DNA of 64,000 nucleotides, taken from UBA7985 sp965658725. Lineage in GTDB: Bacteria > Pseudomonadota > Alphaproteobacteria > UBA7985. Of the stretch, positions 15,399 to 24,804 are shown in pieces. Each line of letters begins with the position of its first letter. Position 1 is the first letter of the stretch. Below the pieces are notes generated by a model, which saw only the letters and a list, made by a program, of their open reading frames with translations, was not told the origin of the DNA and did not search any database. The stretch is taken from assembly GCA_965658725.1 (NCBI GenBank), contig CBFHUI010000003.1:1-64000 (forward strand). Direction: 5' to 3'. The translations under genes and the position numbers were made by a program.

Positions 15399-17036
15399 CT
15401 AACCCGCGTCCTGCAAAGCGTCTTTGAACTCGTCACGCAGTTCGGTCTTCAGGATCTTGCCCGTCGCGCCGTGCGGAATCTCGTTCTTGAACACAATCAG
15501 GTCGGGCATCCACCACTTGGCAATACGCGTGCTGAGGAAGTCGCGAATGCTGTCTTCCGATGGCGGGCTGTCGGGATTTTCCGGGACGATGATCAGCACG
15601 GGGCGCTCATCCCACTTCGGATGTGCCACGCCAATCACAGCAGCCTCGCCAACACCCGGCGCGCCAACGGCCTCGTTTTCGAGGTCAATCGAGGAAATCC
15701 ACTCGCCGCCAGACTTGATCACGTCCTTGGACCGATCCACCAGCTGCAGGAACCCGTCTTCGTCAATGGTCGCGATATCGCCGGTGTAGAACCAACCGTC
15801 CTTGGTGAAGGCCTTCTCATTGGCGTCGTGGTTGTTGTAGTAGCCTGCGGTAATCCACGGGCCGCGCACAACGAGGTGACCGCGCGCCTTGCCGTCCTGA
15901 GGCTGGGGGACTTCTTCGTCGTCCACGATCTTCATATCCACGCCCCAGACGCGGTGCCCTTGCTTGACCTGCAGGTCGAAGGCCTCTTCAGCGCTTGCGC
16001 TGGCTGCGATGTGGGGTGGCAGGACGCCTGAGGAGCCAAGCGGGCTCATCTCGGTCATGCCCCAGGCGTGCACAACCTTGGTGCCGTAGGTGTCCTGAAA
16101 CTCCTGAATCATCGCGCCCGGAGCTGCTGAGCCGCCAATGATGACGTGGCGCAGGCTGTCGAGGTTTCCGGAGACTTCGCGCGTGTGCTTGAGGAGATTG
16201 AGCCAGATCGTTGGTACGCCCGCGGTATTGGTAACTCCTTCGGCGTGGATGAGGTTATAGAGGCTCGCGCCATCCAACCCCGGCCCCGGCAGGACCAGCT
16301 TAGCACCCACCAGCGGCGCATAGTAGGGCTGGCCCCAAGCGTTCACGTGGAACATCGGCACCACCGGCATCAGCGTCTCGCCCCAGCCTGTTCCGGTTAC
16401 AGCCGGCGTGCCGGCCATCAGCGCGTGCAGCACTGTCGAACGGTGCGTGTAGAGCGCGCCCTTGGGGTTGCCCGTTGTACCCGAGGTGTAACAGAGGGAA
16501 GAGGCGGAGGTTTCATCGAACTCCGGCCATGCATAGTTCCCGTCGAAGCCGCCGATGAAGTCTTCATAGGCGATGACGTCCATGGAGCTTTCCGGCAGGT
16601 TATCCGCCGTGCACAGGGCCACGAGCTTTTCGAGCTTTGGGCAGTTATCGATGATCTTCTCAATCAGCGGCAGGAACATCGGATCGGTCAGCAGGATCCG
16701 GTCCTCGGCGTGGTTGATGATGTAGATCAACTGCTCGGGGAACAGGCGCGGGTTGATGGTGTGTACCACCGCCCCCATACCTGAAACGCCGTAGTAGGCC
16801 TCCAGATGGCGGTGATCGTTCCAAGCCAGCGTGGCAATCCGGTCGGTCTTTTCGATCCCAGCGGACTGCAGCGCCTGGGCCAGTTGCTTGGCACGGCGGT
16901 TGATATCCCGGTAGGTGTGGCGCACCACGCCTTCGCCCGCGACGACCGAAACAACCTCGGAACCACCGTAAACATCCGCGCCGATCTGGATCAGCGACGA
17001 GATCATCAAGGGCGCATCTTGCATCAGGCCTTTCAT
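15399..17036 (-). CDS. Acyl-CoA synthetase (AMP-binding, AlkK/DmdB-like)
   Basis: 545-residue adenylate-forming enzyme activating carboxylic acids to acyl-CoA. The P-loop motif is YTSGTTGNPKGALYTHRS, the A5 region is HAWGMTEMSPLGS, the adenine and ribose contact is GWFYTGDIATIDEDGFLQLVDRSKD, and the catalytic Lys is in HGATGKILKTELRDEF. The N-terminus (PLMISSLIQIGADVYGG, then LAWNDHRHLEAYYGVSGMGAVVHTINPRL) resembles medium-chain acyl-CoA ligases and the DmdB group acting on 3-methylmercaptopropionate; chain preference is not decidable here. Start ATG at 17036 has AAGGAGAG upstream. Confidence 0.9.
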   Translation of the reverse strand: MKGLMQDAPLMISSLIQIGADVYGGSEVVSVVAGEGVVRHTYRDINRRAKQLAQALQSAGIEKTDRIATLAWNDHRHLEAYYGVSGMGAVVHTINPRLFPEQLIYIINHAEDRILLTDPMFLPLIEKIIDNCPKLEKLVALCTADNLPESSMDVIAYEDFIGGFDGNYAWPEFDETSASSLCYTSGTTGNPKGALYTHRSTVLHALMAGTPAVTGTGWGETLMPVVPMFHVNAWGQPYYAPLVGAKLVLPGPGLDGASLYNLIHAEGVTNTAGVPTIWLNLLKHTREVSGNLDSLRHVIIGGSAAPGAMIQEFQDTYGTKVVHAWGMTEMSPLGSSGVLPPHIAASASAEEAFDLQVKQGHRVWGVDMKIVDDEEVPQPQDGKARGHLVVRGPWITAGYYNNHDANEKAFTKDGWFYTGDIATIDEDGFLQLVDRSKDVIKSGGEWISSIDLENEAVGAPGVGEAAVIGVAHPKWDERPVLIIVPENPDSPPSEDSIRDFLSTRIAKWWMPDLIVFKNEIPHGATGKILKTELRDEFKDALQDAG

Positions 17037-17239
17037 GGCACTCTCCTTAGGTCTCACTTTTCGTCTTCTCCAGACTAGAACACAGCAAAAGGGCCTTGCG
17101 CTCCCCTGAACGAGCCAAGCCTTTGCCGGTCAATCTGGCCTTCGAACGAAGGTGATGTTCTCTCCCAGCGCTTCAACTGAAGCGCACGTGATTCAAGTTT
17201 GGCGCGGTTCGCAGGCGAGGGCAAGGACAAGTTGCAAAA

Positions 17240-17680
17240 TCAGACTGCGACCAACAGGGGGTCCAACGCCGCGCGAAATGGGGCAGGAAGCGGGGCCGGG
17301 CGGTGGTCCTCTGCACCGACGTACACGTGAACAAAATGCCCTTGTGCAGCCGCGGTCTCGCTGTCGTTCGCAAACAGGCCGACTTCGTAGCGCACCGAGG
17401 ACGTACCGATGCGGGTCACACGGATTCCGGCGGTCACTTGGTCAGGAAAAGCGATGGGGGAGAAGAACTGGCACCCCGTTTCCACCACCAGCCCCACGGT
17501 CTCTCCAGCCCGGTAGTCCAGTACGCCTTGCGCCATCAGGTAACCGTTCACAGCCGTGTCAAAGTAAGAGTAGTAAACGACGTTATTCACGTGCCCATAA
17601 ACGTCATTGTCCATCCAGCGCGTGGTGATGGACTGAAAGGTTGGATAGTCGCTGCGGCGATGTGGTTCCTGTCGAGACAT
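17240..17680 (-). CDS. Acyl-CoA thioesterase, hot-dog fold (4HBT/YbgC-like)
   Basis: 146-residue single hot-dog domain. RWMDNDVYGHVNNVVYYSYFDTA contains the D-x3-GHVNN active-site pattern of 4-hydroxybenzoyl-CoA thioesterase-type enzymes. It would hydrolyse short or medium acyl-CoA, releasing CoA. The gene starts one base after the stop of the quinone oxidoreductase gene, so the two are translationally linked, and it lies upstream of the acyl-CoA ligase on the same strand. The substrate is unknown. Confidence 0.85.
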   Translation of the reverse strand: MSRQEPHRRSDYPTFQSITTRWMDNDVYGHVNNVVYYSYFDTAVNGYLMAQGVLDYRAGETVGLVVETGCQFFSPIAFPDQVTAGIRVTRIGTSSVRYEVGLFANDSETAAAQGHFVHVYVGAEDHRPAPLPAPFRAALDPLLVAV

Positions 17681-17681
17681 G

Positions 17682-18680
17682 CTAGTTCTCTTCCACAGTC
17701 AGGATGATCTTGCCAATGTGGGCGCCGCTTTCCATCAGGGCGTGTGCTGCGCTCGCCTGATCGAGCGGGAAGGTCGCATGGATCACCGGACGGATCGCCC
17801 CGCTTTCCAGATGCGGCCAGACGTCTTCGATCAGCCCAGCAGCGAGAGCATCTTTCGCGCCCACGGACTGGGGGCGAAGGGTGGAGCCGGTGAGGGTTTG
17901 TCGCTTGACCATGGCTACTGCAGCATTGAAGCCCGCTTCCGTGCCACCTTGGACGGCGATGATTACGAGCCGCCCATCGAGCGCAAGGCACTGCTGGCCC
18001 TGTGCGATGTAAGGACCGGCAACCATGTCGAGGATGACGTCTGCCCCTGCACCGCCCGTGATCTCCAGAACGCTTTCGTGCCAAGCGGGGTCAGTGCGGT
18101 AATTCAAGGCGAAGTCGGCCCCGAGCGCACGGCAGGCTTCGGCCTTGGCTTCGCTGCCAACCGTAACGATCACTTTCGCTGCACCAAGCGCTTTGGCCAT
18201 CTGTATCGCAGTGGTCCCAATGCCGGACGAGCCGCCGTGGATCAGGACTGTTTCACCCGCTCGCATCCGCCCGCGCACGACCATGTTGCCGTAGACAGTA
18301 AAGAACGTCTCTGGCAGCGCAGCCGCCTGCACCGCATTATAGCCGCTGGGCCAGGGCAGGGCGTGTCGCCACGGGACTGCAACGTATTCAGCGTAGCCGC
18401 CACCGGGGCAAAGGGCAGTCAGCGATTGACCGACAAGCGTTTCCGGCACGCCTTCCCCCACGACGTGCACCACGCCTGCCGCCTCCAAACCGGGCAGGTC
18501 ACTCGCCCCCGGCGGCGGGTTGTAGAGGCCCTTGCGCTGGAGCACGTCGGGTCGGTTAATCCCCGCCGCCGAAACCCGGAGTACCAGCTCACCCGGGCCC
18601 GGCTGGGGTACAGGCCGACGGGCGGGAGTCAGCACGTCGGGCGCGCCTGCTTCGCGAATTTCGATGACTTTGGCTTCCAT
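17682..18680 (-). CDS. NAD(P)H-quinone oxidoreductase, MDR family (PIG3/QOR-like)
   Basis: 332-residue medium-chain dehydrogenase/reductase lacking the zinc ligands of alcohol dehydrogenases. It shows the GroES-like N-terminal domain with AAGINRPDVLQRKGLYNPPPG, the PGLEAAGVV stretch, and the cofactor site LIHGGSSGIGTTAIQMAKALGA. INRPD and the substrate-loop pattern fit the TP53I3 (PIG3) subgroup of quinone reductases. It probably uses NADPH to reduce quinones or enones. It is first in a minus-strand unit with the thioesterase. Confidence 0.88.
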   Translation of the reverse strand: MEAKVIEIREAGAPDVLTPARRPVPQPGPGELVLRVSAAGINRPDVLQRKGLYNPPPGASDLPGLEAAGVVHVVGEGVPETLVGQSLTALCPGGGYAEYVAVPWRHALPWPSGYNAVQAAALPETFFTVYGNMVVRGRMRAGETVLIHGGSSGIGTTAIQMAKALGAAKVIVTVGSEAKAEACRALGADFALNYRTDPAWHESVLEITGGAGADVILDMVAGPYIAQGQQCLALDGRLVIIAVQGGTEAGFNAAVAMVKRQTLTGSTLRPQSVGAKDALAAGLIEDVWPHLESGAIRPVIHATFPLDQASAAHALMESGAHIGKIILTVEEN

Positions 18681-18780
18681 TCAGGCGCAAACCTCTTTCT
18701 GCGTGTAAAAATATTATGTGTTTAGGCACTTAGATTGCATGAGATGTGTCATTTGATAGAAAATCACGGTGCTCGGCATA

Positions 18781-19314
18781 ATGAAACGGATTTTGATTGG
18801 CATTTCACTTTTGGCCACAACTTTTCTGGCGGCTTGCGGCCAATCGGTCGGGAACTTGGTGGTCAATCCGAGCGCACCGCGCGGACAGCCCGTCTTCACG
18901 ATGTCCGATATTCCCTTCCATCTCAAACCCGACCTGATTGAGCCCTACCGGGATGCGCGACTGGGTGGGGTAGAGATCAATTTATTGCTCCGCGGGCAGA
19001 CAGTGGTTTCGCGCTCGATCGATGAGAGCGAAGCGATCCAGTACTCCTACTTCTCCCCAGACGGCCTGCTCGCCATCAACCCCCGTCCGGGGCGGCTGGT
19101 GCTGGGACGCTGGCGGATTGACGGGCGGCAGCTGTGTTATGATCTTGGGCCGGAAGAGTTCTGTTCCTCCGTATTTCGTACCGTGGCCAGCGCAAACGGC
19201 GTCCACATCTACTATTTCGCGCGAATCGGTGAAGGCATCATGCCAACGGTTTTTGTCGACGATATTCAGACCGGTGATACCATTCCGATCGACCGATTGC
19301 CCAAAACCCTCTGA
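18781..19314 (+). CDS. Predicted lipoprotein of unknown function
   Basis: 177 residues starting at ATG 18781 (a GTG at 18769 would add four residues). The N-terminus MKRILIGISLLATTFLAAC is a lipoprotein signal with canonical LAAC lipobox. The mature part is beta-rich with two further Cys in RQLCYDLGPEEFC and no recognised domain. It is probably anchored in the outer membrane or the periplasmic leaflet. Monocistronic, with a terminator directly after it. Confidence 0.75.
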   Translation: MKRILIGISLLATTFLAACGQSVGNLVVNPSAPRGQPVFTMSDIPFHLKPDLIEPYRDARLGGVEINLLLRGQTVVSRSIDESEAIQYSYFSPDGLLAINPRPGRLVLGRWRIDGRQLCYDLGPEEFCSSVFRTVASANGVHIYYFARIGEGIMPTVFVDDIQTGDTIPIDRLPKTL

Positions 19315-19346
19315 AATCAAACCAGTTTACGCGTGAAACTATCGGG

Positions 19347-19383
19347 AAAAGGACTTTGAGTATCGGCTCATGGTCCTTTTTTG
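19347..19383 (+). terminator. Terminator after the lipoprotein gene
   Basis: AAAAGGAC (19347-19354) pairs with GTCCTTTT (19373-19380), with an inner GAG/CTC, then a T-run (TTTTTTG). Confidence 0.8.
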
Positions 19384-19490
19384 TTTAGGGTTGGTATGCG
19401 GCTTTGACCATGCCTCCATGATTTGCGAGCGTGGAGCCGATGGGCTATGAAATAGCGCTGTAACAAACGTTTCAATTGGTGGAGAAGACA

Positions 19491-20576
19491 ATGGCTGGCG
19501 TACGCTTGGAGAAGGCCGTTAAGGAATACGGCGCAACGCGCGTGATTCATAACGTGGATCTTGAGATCGAAGACGGTGAATTCGCAGTATTCGTTGGCCC
19601 GTCGGGCTGCGGTAAGTCAACCTTGCTGCGCATGGTCGCCGGTTTGGAAGACATCACCGAAGGCAGCCTGAAAATCGGTGATCAGGAAATGAACGAGGTG
19701 CCCCCGTCCAAGCGCGGGATCGCAATGGTGTTCCAGTCCTATGCCCTCTACCCCCACCTGACGACCTTCGAAAACATGGCCTTCGGCCTGCGCCTCGCCA
19801 AGCGTCCCAAGGACGAGATCGAAGAGCGCGTGATGCGCGCTGCGGGTATTCTGCAGATCGAAGAGCTGCTTCAGCGTAAGCCAAAGGACATGTCCGGTGG
19901 TCAGCGCCAGCGGGTCGCGATTGGGCGTGCCATCGTTCGTAACCCCGACGTATTCCTGTTCGACGAGCCGCTCTCCAACCTCGACGCCAAGCTGCGCGTT
20001 CAGATGCGCCAGGAACTCGCTGAGCTGCACTCCCAGCTCAAAACGACCATGATCTACGTAACCCACGATCAGGTCGAGGCCATGACCATGGCTGACAAGA
20101 TCGTTGTGCTTCGCGCCGGTCACGTCGAGCAGGTTGGCGCGCCGCTGGACCTCTACCACCGCCCAGCGAACAAGTTCGTAGCGGGCTTCATCGGCTCACC
20201 GGCCATGAATTTCGTCTCTGGTGTTGTCGCTGAAGGCGGCGACAAGCAGGCGAAGGTGAAGCTGGAGCAAGCGAGCGAAGAGATCATCGTACCGCTCGCG
20301 CGTCCGGTTCAGTCGGGTGAGAAAATCTCGCTAGGCTTGCGTCCTGAACACACGGCACTGGTCGATAACAGCCCGCTCAAAGGGACAGTCACCGTTGTCG
20401 AGCGTCTGGGCTCGGTATCCTTTGCTTACATTAAGGTTGGTGACGCGACCTTTACGGTTCAGGCCGAAGGTTCTTCCATCATCAAGCCGGGCAGCGAAGT
20501 TGGCATCGACCTGCCAGCCAACCGTTTGCACATGTTCGGTGCAGACGAAGTCAGCCTGACCGCTGGCACTTCCTGA
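19491..20576 (+). CDS. Sugar ABC transporter ATP-binding protein (UgpC/MsmK/AglK type)
   Basis: 361-residue CUT1-type ATPase: Walker A GPSGCGKST at about 36-44, signature MSGGQRQRVAIGRA, Walker B with LFDEPLSNLDAKLR, H-loop THDQVEA, and the C-terminal TOBE-like regulatory domain typical of sugar importers (SLGLRPEHTAL). It energises uptake of a di- or oligosaccharide or polyol. ATG at 19491 follows GGAGAAG. No binding protein or permease gene is nearby, yet it lies directly upstream of the glucose-6-phosphate to KDPG pathway, so it may serve permeases encoded elsewhere. Confidence 0.9.
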   Translation: MAGVRLEKAVKEYGATRVIHNVDLEIEDGEFAVFVGPSGCGKSTLLRMVAGLEDITEGSLKIGDQEMNEVPPSKRGIAMVFQSYALYPHLTTFENMAFGLRLAKRPKDEIEERVMRAAGILQIEELLQRKPKDMSGGQRQRVAIGRAIVRNPDVFLFDEPLSNLDAKLRVQMRQELAELHSQLKTTMIYVTHDQVEAMTMADKIVVLRAGHVEQVGAPLDLYHRPANKFVAGFIGSPAMNFVSGVVAEGGDKQAKVKLEQASEEIIVPLARPVQSGEKISLGLRPEHTALVDNSPLKGTVTVVERLGSVSFAYIKVGDATFTVQAEGSSIIKPGSEVGIDLPANRLHMFGADEVSLTAGTS

Positions 20577-20585
20577 TCGATCTAC

Positions 20586-20661
20586 CGCGCCTTTCCGTTT
20601 ACAGGGCAAGGCGCGGCAGGCCGAACGACAGCAACGGGGCGTTCCCCACCAAGGACGCCCC
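20586..20661 (+). other. Two hairpins between the ABC ATPase and zwf
   Basis: CGCGCCTT/AAGGCGCG (20586-20593 with 20608-20615) and GGGGCGT/ACGCCCC (20636-20642 with 20655-20661). Neither is followed by a T-run. They may stabilise or attenuate the transcript between the two genes. Confidence 0.4.
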
Positions 20662-20700
20662 GCAAAGACAAAGAACCAAAAGAGATAGGGTCCTCGAAAA

Positions 20701-22179
20701 ATGTCGAAGATCATTGTTGTTGACCCGTTTGACTATGTCGTTTTTGGCGGCACTGGCGACCTTGCCAAACGCAAACTGTTCCCCGCTCTCTATCATCGCG
20801 AGCTGGATGGACAGCTCCCCGATGACGCGCGAATCATTGGCGTTGCCCGTTCCAAGCTGAGCCGTGAAGACTTTCAAGCGCAGGTCGAGGCCGGACTGCG
20901 CGAGTTTGTGCCCGCTTCTGACCTCGACGACGCGCTGATCGCCAAATTCATCGCCCGCTTCGACTATCAGCCTAACGATGCCTTTACTGTTGATGGGTAC
21001 AAAACGCTGAAGGCAATGCTGGATGAGCACCCCGACCGGGTCCGCGTGATCTATCTGGCAACCCCGCCGTCGCTCTTTGGTCCTGTTTCTGCCTTCCTCG
21101 CTGAAGTTGGCCTTAATGGGCCGCGGGATCGGCTGGTACTGGAAAAACCGCTTGGCCACGACCTGCCATCGAGCCGTGAGATCAACGCCGACGTCGCCAA
21201 GGCTTTTGATGAGGCGCAGGTTTACCGGATCGACCACTATTTGGGCAAGGAGTCAGTCCAGAACCTTATGGCGCTGCGCTTTGGCAACGTGCTGTTCGAG
21301 AGCATCTGGTCCAACGCCGTGGTTGATCACGTACAGATCACTGTCGCCGAAGACATCGGCGCCGGCGACCGCGCGGCGTACTACTCCAAATCCGGCGCGT
21401 TGCGCGACATGGTACAGAATCATCTGGCGCAGCTGCTGTGCCTGACCGCCATGGAAGCGCCTGCGAGCATGGACGCAGACAGCGTGCGCGATGAAAAGCT
21501 CAAGGTGCTCCGCGCACTCCGTCCCTTCACCGACGCTGACTTGCGCACCGACGTGGTGCGCGGCCAGTACACGGCGGGCTCGATCAACGGCGAGTCCGTC
21601 CCGGCCTAGGCTGATGAACTGGGTGAGCCGACGAAGACGGAAACTTACGTTGCGCTCAAGGCCCATGTTGATAACTGGCGCTGGGCCGGGGTGCCGTTCT
21701 ACCTGCGGACAGGGAAGCGTCTGCCAGTGCGGTCGTCGGAGATCGTCATTCGGTTCAAGGCCATCCCACATTCGATCTTCCGCCCCTACACCACCGACGA
21801 AGCCGTGCCGAACCGGCTGGTCATCCGCCTTCAGCCCGACGAAGGCGTCAGCCTGCGTCTGATGACCAAGGATCCGGGACCGGGTGGCATGCGGTTGCGC
21901 GCAGCCAGTCTGGATTTGTCGTTCAAAGACGAGTTCGAGCTTGAGCGCTTCCCCGACGCCTACGAACGCCTGTTGCTCGACGTCGTGCGCGGCAACCGGA
22001 CCCTGTTCATGCGCCGGGATGAGTTGGAGGCAGCATGGGAGTGGGTCACGCCTATTCTCGACCATTGGGCCAAATCTGACGAAGACCCCAAGTCTTACCA
22101 GTCCGGGAGCTGGGGACCGACTGCTGCTGCCATGATGATGGACCGTGATGGCCGTCATTGGCACGAAGATATGAAATAG
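20701..22179 (+). pseudogene. zwf: Glucose-6-phosphate dehydrogenase, interrupted by in-frame amber codon
   Basis: The reading frame encodes a full-length G6PDH (about 492 codons) but is broken by TAG at 21607-21609, codon 303. The N-terminal NADP-binding motif GGTGDLAKRKLFPALY and the substrate signature RIDHYLGKESVQNL come before the stop. After it the same frame resumes at once with ADELGEPTKTETYVALKAH and FYLRTGKRLP and runs to a normal end at 22179. There is no frameshift. Homologues usually have a Tyr or another residue there, so a single base change (for example TAC to TAG) explains it. A 302-residue product would lack part of the C-terminal domain and be inactive. Possibilities are a real nonsense mutation, readthrough, or a sequence error. 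Confidence 0.9.
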
Positions 22180-22189
22180 GGCCTCGCCG

Positions 22190-22876
22190 ATGATCCTCGC
22201 TGAACACCTCTACGCTTCCTCTGACATGCTGGCGCACCGACTGTCGTGGACCACAGCCAAGACGCTGATCGACGCGATTGCTGAACGTGGTGAAGCGCGC
22301 TTGCTGGTCTCTGGCGGTTCAACGCCAAAGAAGTTCTTTGCCGCACTGTCGCAACAGTCGCTGGCGTGGGAACGGGTGACGATTGGGCTGGTGGATGACC
22401 GCTGTGTCGAAAGCTTTGACCCCAACTCAAACGCCAAACTGGTCGGCGAAAACCTGCTGGTCGGCGAAGCGCACGCGGCGACCTTCCAGCCGCTGTTCGA
22501 CCCCGAACTGGGCGTTGAGAAGTCTGCAGAATGGGCCAACGGCGCAGCGCAGCCAACCGATGTGGCCGTGCTCGGCCTGGGCGGAGATGGCCATACGGCG
22601 AGCCTGTTTCCTGGTTCCCCGCAGCTCGAACAGGGGTTGAGCGCTGACGCGCCAAACGTGCTGTTCACTGAACCGACCATGGAGCCGCTGGTCACGCGCC
22701 TGACCTACTCCGGCCCCTATCTGGCCAAATCGCCAAACGTCTTCCTGCACTTCGAAGGTGCGGGCAAGCGGGCGGTTTATGAAGAAGCACGGTCCAAAGA
22801 CCAGCCCTCGACGACCCCGATTTCCTGGTTCCTGCACCATCCTGAATGCCCCGTGGAAACCTTCTGGGCTCCCTAA
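22190..22876 (+). CDS. pgl: 6-phosphogluconolactonase
   Basis: 228-residue enzyme hydrolysing 6-phosphogluconolactone to 6-phosphogluconate. SGGSTPKKFFAAL and the VDDRCV region form the phosphate-binding face, and LGLGGDGHTASLFPGS is the signature loop with the catalytic His. Length fits the DevB/SOL family. It starts 10 bases after the zwf frame ends, so it lies in the same operon and its translation could suffer from the upstream amber codon through polarity. Confidence 0.93.
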   Translation: MILAEHLYASSDMLAHRLSWTTAKTLIDAIAERGEARLLVSGGSTPKKFFAALSQQSLAWERVTIGLVDDRCVESFDPNSNAKLVGENLLVGEAHAATFQPLFDPELGVEKSAEWANGAAQPTDVAVLGLGGDGHTASLFPGSPQLEQGLSADAPNVLFTEPTMEPLVTRLTYSGPYLAKSPNVFLHFEGAGKRAVYEEARSKDQPSTTPISWFLHHPECPVETFWAP

Positions 22877-22926
22877 GCGCCTCGTCCGTTGAACGGCCTG
22901 ACCAAAGACAGCTGAAAGATTGAACC

Positions 22927-24801
22927 ATGACCACGCTGAACCCAACCATTCAAGCCGTCACGGATCGCATCATCGAGCGCTCGGCCCCCACCCGTGCGGC
23001 CTACCTCGAACGCATCGAGGCCGCTCGCCGGAACAAGCCGCACCGCAGCGAACTGTCCTGTGGCAACCTTGCCCATGGCTTTGCGGCGTGCGGGATGGAC
23101 GAGAAGCGCGCGCTGGCTAAGACGGACCAGCCCAACATCGCTATCGTCACCGCCTACAACGACATGCTGTCGGCGCATCAGCCGCTCAAGGACTACCCAG
23201 ACATGATCAAAGCCACGGCCATCGCCGCAGGCGGGGTCGCGCAGGTCGCTGGCGGGGTTCCGGCCATGTGTGACGGGGTTACACAAGGCCAGCCGGGGAT
23301 GGAGTTGTCGCTGTTCTCCCGTGACGTGATTGCCATGGCGACGGCGGTGGCACTGTCCCACAACATGTTTGATGCCGCCATGTTCCTCGGAACCTGTGAC
23401 AAGATCGTGCCGGGACTTGTGATTGGTGCGCTGTCCTTCGGGCACTTGCCCGCCGTCTTCCTGCCTGCTGGCCCCATGGGAACGGGCCAAACCAACGACG
23501 AAAAGGCTAAGGTGCGTGAAGCCTTTGCCAAGGGTGAGATTGGCCGCGATGAGCTGCTGGAAAGCGAGAGCAAGTCCTACCACTCCGCGGGAACCTGCAC
23601 CTTCTACGGCACCGCGAATTCGAACCAGATGCTGATGGAGTTCATGGGTCTGCACGTCCCCGGAACCACTTTCTTTGGCCCCGGCACGCTGGCGCGCGAC
23701 ATCGCCGTGCATGAGAGCACGCGCGTCGCGCTCCGTGCCATTGACCGAGGCGAGGGCTATCGCCCCATTGGTCACGTGCTGGACGAGAAAGCCTTTGTGA
23801 ACGGTTTGGTCGGCCTCATGGCGACTGGCGGTTCGACGAACCTTACGCTGCACATCATCGCCATGGCGGCGGCCGGTGGGATCAAGCTCACTTGGGACGA
23901 CATGAATGACATCTCCGACGTGACGCCGTTGCTGGCGCGGGTCTACCCCAATGGCTCGGCGGACGTGAATGCCATGGAAGCCGCTGGCGGTCTGCCCTTC
24001 CTGATCGATCAACTCCGTGGGGCAGGCTTCCTGCACAGCGACGTCAAGACCATCACCCCCAACGGCCTGGCGGACTACGGCAAGGTTGCCAAGATCGCGA
24101 CGCCGGATACGCTGTCCTTTGAGCCTGCGCCTGCGCAATCGCTCATGCCCGACGTTCTAACCACGCCCGATACGCCGTTCCAGACCAACGGCGGTCTGAA
24201 AGTCCTGAACGGCAATCTGGGCCGCTCGGTCATCAAGATTTCCGCTGTCGCGCCCGAACATCGCGTCATCGAGGCCCCAGCCAAGGTCTTTACAGACCAG
24301 AACCAAATTCAAGCCGCCTTCAAGGCCGGTGAATTGCACGGCGACTTCATTTGCGTTCTACGCTCACAAGGGCCAAAGGCGAATGGGATGCCGGAGCTAC
24401 ACAAACTGACCCCGCCGCTATCGGTCTTGCAAAAGCTTGGCTTCAAGGTGGCGCTGGTTACCGACGGCCGTATGTCGGGCGCGTCGGGTAAGGTTCCCGC
24501 CGCCATCCACCTCACCCCCGAAGCCAGCGACGGTGGGCCGATTGCTAAGGTCCGCGACGGCGACATGATCCGGCTGGACGCCGAAACCGGCGCGCTCGAA
24601 GTGTTGGTGAGCGCGCAGGAGTTCGACGCCCGCGAGCCAGCCGTCGATGACATCAGCCAAAGTCACATCCTGATGGGCCGGGAACTGTTTGGGTCCTTCC
24701 GCGCCGCAGTGGGTGATTCTGAGTCTGGCGCGGGCGTGTTTGGCGCGCCGAGCCTGACGGTGCCGGTGGCTTCTGATACTGAAAAAGTTGTGGTGGGCTA
24801 A
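22927..24801 (+). CDS. edd: Phosphogluconate dehydratase (Entner-Doudoroff)
   Basis: 624-residue IlvD/Edd-family dehydratase converting 6-phosphogluconate to KDPG. Visible landmarks are FAACGMDEKRALAK with the N-terminal Cys region, GGVPAMCDGVTQGQPGMELS, LGTCDKIVPGLVIG and HSAGTCTFYGTANSNQM, which supply Fe-S cluster cysteines, and VTDGRMSGASGKVPAAIH near the end. The length and the Edd-type text distinguish it from dihydroxyacid dehydratase. It follows pgl by 50 bases. Confidence 0.96.
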   Translation: MTTLNPTIQAVTDRIIERSAPTRAAYLERIEAARRNKPHRSELSCGNLAHGFAACGMDEKRALAKTDQPNIAIVTAYNDMLSAHQPLKDYPDMIKATAIAAGGVAQVAGGVPAMCDGVTQGQPGMELSLFSRDVIAMATAVALSHNMFDAAMFLGTCDKIVPGLVIGALSFGHLPAVFLPAGPMGTGQTNDEKAKVREAFAKGEIGRDELLESESKSYHSAGTCTFYGTANSNQMLMEFMGLHVPGTTFFGPGTLARDIAVHESTRVALRAIDRGEGYRPIGHVLDEKAFVNGLVGLMATGGSTNLTLHIIAMAAAGGIKLTWDDMNDISDVTPLLARVYPNGSADVNAMEAAGGLPFLIDQLRGAGFLHSDVKTITPNGLADYGKVAKIATPDTLSFEPAPAQSLMPDVLTTPDTPFQTNGGLKVLNGNLGRSVIKISAVAPEHRVIEAPAKVFTDQNQIQAAFKAGELHGDFICVLRSQGPKANGMPELHKLTPPLSVLQKLGFKVALVTDGRMSGASGKVPAAIHLTPEASDGGPIAKVRDGDMIRLDAETGALEVLVSAQEFDAREPAVDDISQSHILMGRELFGSFRAAVGDSESGAGVFGAPSLTVPVASDTEKVVVG

Positions 24802-24804
24802 GCC

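Noticed and set aside
21607..21609. TAG as pyrrolysine or reassigned codon
   Set aside because: No pyrrolysine tRNA or PylS genes are visible, several genes here end in TAG, and G6PDH does not use Pyl. The MttB-type genes nearby contain no TAG.
22873..24138. Long minus-strand frame across edd
   Set aside because: Antisense to the clear phosphogluconate dehydratase; such frames are common in GC-rich genes.
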